Below are positions 30,997 to 33,873 of a stretch of DNA of 33,873 nt, piece by piece (the first letter of the stretch is position 1; each line of letters opens with the position of its first letter). The DNA is from Bacillota bacterium (lineage in GTDB: Bacteria; Bacillota_C; Negativicutes; CTSoil-072). The notes under the pieces were generated by a model. It ran no database searches, was not told the DNA's origin, and worked only from the letters and a program-made list of their open reading frames with translations. Position numbers and translations under genes: made by a program. The stretch covers positions 1-33,873 of the forward strand of contig JAGFXW010000008.1 in NCBI GenBank assembly GCA_017861495.1, written 5' to 3'.

Positions 30997-32190
30997 TCAA
31001 CCTCCCAAGGCCGAAGACGGCTGGACTTTCAATGCGGCTCGGATGCCAATAATACTGGCCAGCGTGCAAATAAGCAAGGTAAGCACAAAGGTGACGACGG
31101 TGTCGGTGAAAATAAATTCAATATGTTTGGGAAAGAGTGGCGCCCAGAGCGTGGAAGCAATTTTGCCCACAATAAATCCGAGCACCCCGAGACCCCATGC
31201 TTCTTGCAGGATCATCCCGGCAATCGTGCTGTTTTTTGCGCCAATCAGTTTTAATACCGCAATTTCTTTGATTTTGCCGATGGTCATGGTATAGATAATC
31301 AAGGCAATAATGGCCGTACTGACGATGGCAAGGATAACCATAAACATCCCTAACTGCCGAAGCGCATTAACAATGACTTTTTCTTGCAGGATTTTCGTCA
31401 TCTGTTCATAGGTATAAACTTCAAAGTGCTTCCAACGTCGAATGGTATCGGCTACGCCAACCGGATCATAGCCGGGAGCAACGCGGACCAGTACTGCATT
31501 AATTTTATTGTTGGCTTGTTGCGAGGCGGTCACTGCCTGCAAGAGGCCCGGGACGCCCGGCCGGTTGAGCTGGGGATTGGCAGCCAGACGGTTGCGGTCG
31601 TTGTAGATGGATGTATTATCTTTTTGGAATTGCACGATCTGGGCATCTTGCATAGTAATGAATACGACCGGATCGCCACCGGACGATACCATGCGATTAG
31701 TCAGGCCGACGACAGTGTATTCATCCCGCCGGATACCGATTTTGTCGCCGACTTTAAAACCGGTTTTGGTATCGGCAATGGCTTCATAATGAGATTTGGT
31801 GATGGGGCGGCCGGCTACCAGATAAGGCGGTTCGCCAGGTCGACCATGATTGAAGCCGGCGACTAAGACTCGCACGTCAGTATTACCATAGCGCGCCTGT
31901 ACGGTAAGATAGGCTGCGTTACTGACTTCGGCTACACCGGGTAGGCCAGCAATACTGCGATATACATCATCATATAGGGTGGAAGATTCGGCATATGGAC
32001 CCAGCGTATCATCCTGAACCACCCACAAATCAGCATGGGTACCTTGGATGAGGGAAATCGCATCATCCATCATGCCGCGCACCAGGCCGGTCATGGTCAG
32101 TGTAACGCCGATTAATAATCCTAATCCGAACGCGGTCAGTACATAGCGAAACCAGCTATGAGCAATTTCTTTGACAGCAAGATTAATCAT
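30997..32190 (-). CDS. FtsX/MacB-type ABC permease (DevC-like)
   Basis: This 397-residue protein has one N-terminal membrane helix (WFRYVLTAFGLGLLIGVTLT), a large extracytoplasmic domain of about 230 residues, and three C-terminal helices starting at about residue 280 (MVILAIVSTAIIALIIYTMT). This is the FtsX/MacB-PCD arrangement. TIGKIKEIAVLKLIGAKNST between helices 2 and 3 is the conserved contact with the ATPase. It overlaps the adaptor gene by four bases and is followed by the ATPase gene nine bases later. Together they form a tripartite exporter resembling DevBCA of cyanobacteria. Confidence 0.9.
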   Translation of the reverse strand: MINLAVKEIAHSWFRYVLTAFGLGLLIGVTLTMTGLVRGMMDDAISLIQGTHADLWVVQDDTLGPYAESSTLYDDVYRSIAGLPGVAEVSNAAYLTVQARYGNTDVRVLVAGFNHGRPGEPPYLVAGRPITKSHYEAIADTKTGFKVGDKIGIRRDEYTVVGLTNRMVSSGGDPVVFITMQDAQIVQFQKDNTSIYNDRNRLAANPQLNRPGVPGLLQAVTASQQANNKINAVLVRVAPGYDPVGVADTIRRWKHFEVYTYEQMTKILQEKVIVNALRQLGMFMVILAIVSTAIIALIIYTMTIGKIKEIAVLKLIGAKNSTIAGMILQEAWGLGVLGFIVGKIASTLWAPLFPKHIEFIFTDTVVTFVLTLLICTLASIIGIRAALKVQPSSALGG

Positions 32191-33359
32191 GGCTGTTTCT
32201 CCACTCGAATTTTCATCCCCTCAGTAAGCTGTTGGGGACTATATAAGACTATGGGGTCATCAGCGTTCAAGCCGGCGATAATCTGCGTTTTGCCGTCCAA
32301 GGTCTGCGCGCCGATGGTTACTGGTTGGAAGCGAATTTGCCCATTATCCATCATCCAGACGCCATCTTGCTTATTTAGCCGCTTGATAGAGGCAGTGGGT
32401 ACCACTAAAGCATCGCGAACGGGCGGCAGATCAATGGTAACCTCTGCCAGTTCGCCGAGCGGAATAATACGTGGCAGTTCATTAAAGACCACATTAACGA
32501 AGCGTTCTTCGGTCACGTTGTCACCCTGGACTTCCAGACGAGTAACCTGTCCGGAAATTGGCGCATCCGGACGGGAGCGCAAAACGATGTTGGCAGGCTG
32601 GCCAACGGCAATGCCGTAAAAACGGGATTGGTCGATCCTGGTTCGTACCCAGAGCGTTTGCGGGTCAATTATGTGAAAGACAGATTGGCCGGCAACTACT
32701 GTAGTTCCTGGTTCAGCATCGCGGGAGACAACAATCCCCTGTGATGGACTGATGAGTTGCAGATTGGTTCGCAGACTCATAATTGCATCGCGGTCTGATC
32801 TTGATCGCGAAATTTCTTCCTGGGCTGTAGCCAGTGATGCTTGTGCAACATCCAGTGCTGCTTGGGCGGCGCTGGCTTCATTTTGTTTGGCATCGGCCAG
32901 CTCTTGGCTGATGGCCTGCGCGACCAACAAATCGGTGTAGCGCTTAGCGTTGGTCTGGGCCAGTTGGTTGCGGCTGGTTGCATCCCGCACTTGCGCTTCG
33001 CTGACTGCGACAGCGCTTTGGGCTTTCGCGATTGCGGCGGAAGCGCTTCTCAGACGCTGGTCAATATCTACTGGATCAATTTCACCTAGTATTTGACCAG
33101 CTTGTACCGAATCACCCTGATCGGCATAAACGGATAATACCCGGCCGGCCTGTGTAGGGCCGATAGCATAAGACAGGCGCGCTTCTACGGTACCAATTCC
33201 GAAAACACTGGGTTTTAGGTTCTCTCTATAGACTTTAGCCGCCGTCACTTTTGTCGGTCCGAGCGGCCCTTTGGTAAATAGGAACCAAGCAGCGACGCCA
33301 ACTACTGCCAAGATGCAAATGATTATGATTGATTGTTTTCGGTTTGTCAGCCAGACCAT
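32187..33359 (-). CDS. HlyD/MacA-type efflux adaptor protein
   Basis: This 390-residue protein has an N-terminal membrane anchor (SIIIICILAVVGVAAWFLF), a lipoyl-like half-motif (GRVLSVYADQGDSVQAGQIL), a long Ala/Gln-rich coiled-coil hairpin (about residues 100-190), the second lipoyl half (QLISPSQGIVVSRDAEPGTT) and beta-barrel domains. It links an inner-membrane exporter to the outer envelope. ATG 33359 and in-frame TTG 33362 both fit; GAGGTG lies 10 or 7 bases upstream. It is the first gene of the minus-strand exporter operon. A TATAAT at about 33470-33475 might be its promoter, but no good -35 was found. Confidence 0.9.
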   Translation of the reverse strand: MVWLTNRKQSIIIICILAVVGVAAWFLFTKGPLGPTKVTAAKVYRENLKPSVFGIGTVEARLSYAIGPTQAGRVLSVYADQGDSVQAGQILGEIDPVDIDQRLRSASAAIAKAQSAVAVSEAQVRDATSRNQLAQTNAKRYTDLLVAQAISQELADAKQNEASAAQAALDVAQASLATAQEEISRSRSDRDAIMSLRTNLQLISPSQGIVVSRDAEPGTTVVAGQSVFHIIDPQTLWVRTRIDQSRFYGIAVGQPANIVLRSRPDAPISGQVTRLEVQGDNVTEERFVNVVFNELPRIIPLGELAEVTIDLPPVRDALVVPTASIKRLNKQDGVWMMDNGQIRFQPVTIGAQTLDGKTQIIAGLNADDPIVLYSPQQLTEGMKIRVEKQP

Positions 33360-33719
33360 CAAATGCCATCACCTCAATTAAATTTATTCGTGTGAAGGAT
33401 AAACGCATGAAGACGTTTTGAGATAGTATTAAATGTATATTTCAAACCGGAGAGTGTCTACACCTCTTCATTATAAACAGAAAAGGTCTTCAAAGTATGT
33501 CTTAATTGTAACGAAAATGTAAAATTGTAAAAAATAATAAAAGGCTATCTTTTAAAACACGCGTTCTGAATAGATGGCATGAAGAGCCGAAAAACGTCTA
33601 CGAAATCTGATGGAATTTTTGTAGACGTTTTTCGTATTGGGCTTATTTATATAAGGTTTGCAATAAACTAAAATTGTTTATTAATGATAAGAAGTTATCT
33701 GAAAAAATGTATTGTTCTA
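33360..33719. other. Intergenic region between the exporter operon and the right-edge gene
   Basis: These 360 bases are A/T-rich and hold no convincing gene. They contain the exporter promoter region near the left side and a long perfect inverted repeat at 33588-33634. Confidence 0.5.
33588..33634. repeat. Long inverted repeat (hairpin)
   Basis: CGAAAAACGTCTAC (33588-33601) is the exact reverse complement of GTAGACGTTTTTCG (33621-33634). Four more pairs, one of them G:T, extend the stem inward. With up to 18 pairs it is a strong hairpin. The right arm itself contains five T residues, so it could act as a terminator for transcripts from the right-edge gene or in both directions. Confidence 0.7.
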
Positions 33720-33873
33720 TTATAGTTTTTCGGCGACTGATTGTGTCATTTGGTTGATTAATTCAGGTGTTATGGCAGTCTTCCCTTTTACAACGCCTAA
33801 TTCAGTCAAATATATGGTTTGTGGAGTAATTCCGATATTTTCTATCGTTTTCTTGGCGCAGCCTACTGGACAG
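33720..33873 (-). CDS. Probable DGC-type zinc-binding protein, C-terminal part (runs off the edge)
   Basis: Reading from the right edge the minus strand gives CPVGCAKKTIENIGITPQTI, then YLTELGVVKGKTAITPELIN and a stop at 33720-33722. The CP(V/L)xCAKK-x-x-E…(V/L)TELG pattern is that of small proteins annotated as putative zinc-binding (DGC domain). These have several conserved cysteines, most of which would lie outside the window. Fifty residues are visible. The gene belongs to the next minus-strand unit upstream of the exporter operon. Confidence 0.6.
   Translation of the reverse strand, partial: CPVGCAKKTIENIGITPQTIYLTELGVVKGKTAITPELINQMTQSVAEKL

Noticed and set aside
30989..31069. N-terminal extension of the MacB-type ATPase
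   Set aside because: The added residues are read from within the permease gene, and a good ribosome site precedes ATG 30988.

Overview
The window looks like an accessory, partly decaying region of a diderm Firmicute (Negativicutes/Sporomusaceae-like). The evidence is strong GGAGG-type ribosome binding sites with frequent GTG/TTG starts, a LexA box of the Firmicutes type (AGAACATATGTTTG) before a dinB gene, and envelope systems that presuppose an outer membrane or elaborate envelope (RND remnant, HlyD adaptor). Anaerobic respiratory genes (PhsABC-type molybdoenzyme) fit an anaerobe. The taxonomic assignment is an inference.

Layout. (1) 1-986: right end of an IS21-family insertion sequence (istA tail, istB, three ~24-bp-spaced terminal repeats) inserted into the 3' part of an SOS-type dinB (965-1771, minus), which has lost its little-finger domain. 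(2) 1778-11153: the core of a Tn7-like transposon. In order it holds a STAS-like/winged-helix regulator, tnsA, tnsB, tnsC, a long TnsD/TniQ-type protein whose expected start codon reads AAA, a small acidic orphan protein, a ~450-bp non-coding interval, and a second, short TniQ with a tandemly duplicated zinc ribbon. No Cas gene or CRISPR array is visible. An imperfect 26-bp direct repeat (23/26) lies before the regulator and again before tnsA. (3) 11154-11850: remnants, including the frameshifted C-terminus of an RND efflux pump. (4) 11833-13515: PadR regulator plus Fsr-like MFS exporter, with a 14-bp perfect dyad over the promoter.

(5) 13669-22255: a sulfur/redox region. It has a CPHC thioredoxin-fold protein, a NapH-like membrane ferredoxin, two YeeE/YedE (thiosulfate/sulfur transport type) proteins, a Tat-exported ferredoxin with a cytochrome b partner, a broken FMN-binding protein, then a PhsA/PhsB/PhsC-type molybdopterin oxidoreductase operon ending in a clear terminator. 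A plausible model is import of a sulfur compound by YeeE proteins and quinol-linked reduction of thiosulfate/polysulfide at the membrane. (6) 22552-25235: a multicopper oxidase, then a decayed second copy of the YeeE pair (two TGG-to-TAG nonsense changes and two frameshifts). (7) 25462-28440: small envelope/metal-related genes and fragments: a ModA-like binding protein frameshifted in its signal peptide, an integrase-core transposase tail, two SHOCT proteins flanking a frameshifted heavy-metal-binding domain, a PDZ fragment and a DUF2892 protein. (8) 28535-33359, minus strand: an HlyD-FtsX-ATPase exporter (MacB/DevBCA type) followed by an ABC-2 exporter whose ATPase is frameshifted. The right edge (33720-33873, minus) holds the C-terminus of a probable DGC-type zinc-binding protein.

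The main point of interest is the Tn7-like locus with two dissimilar TniQ proteins, no recognisable guide system, and its own candidate regulator with candidate operators.
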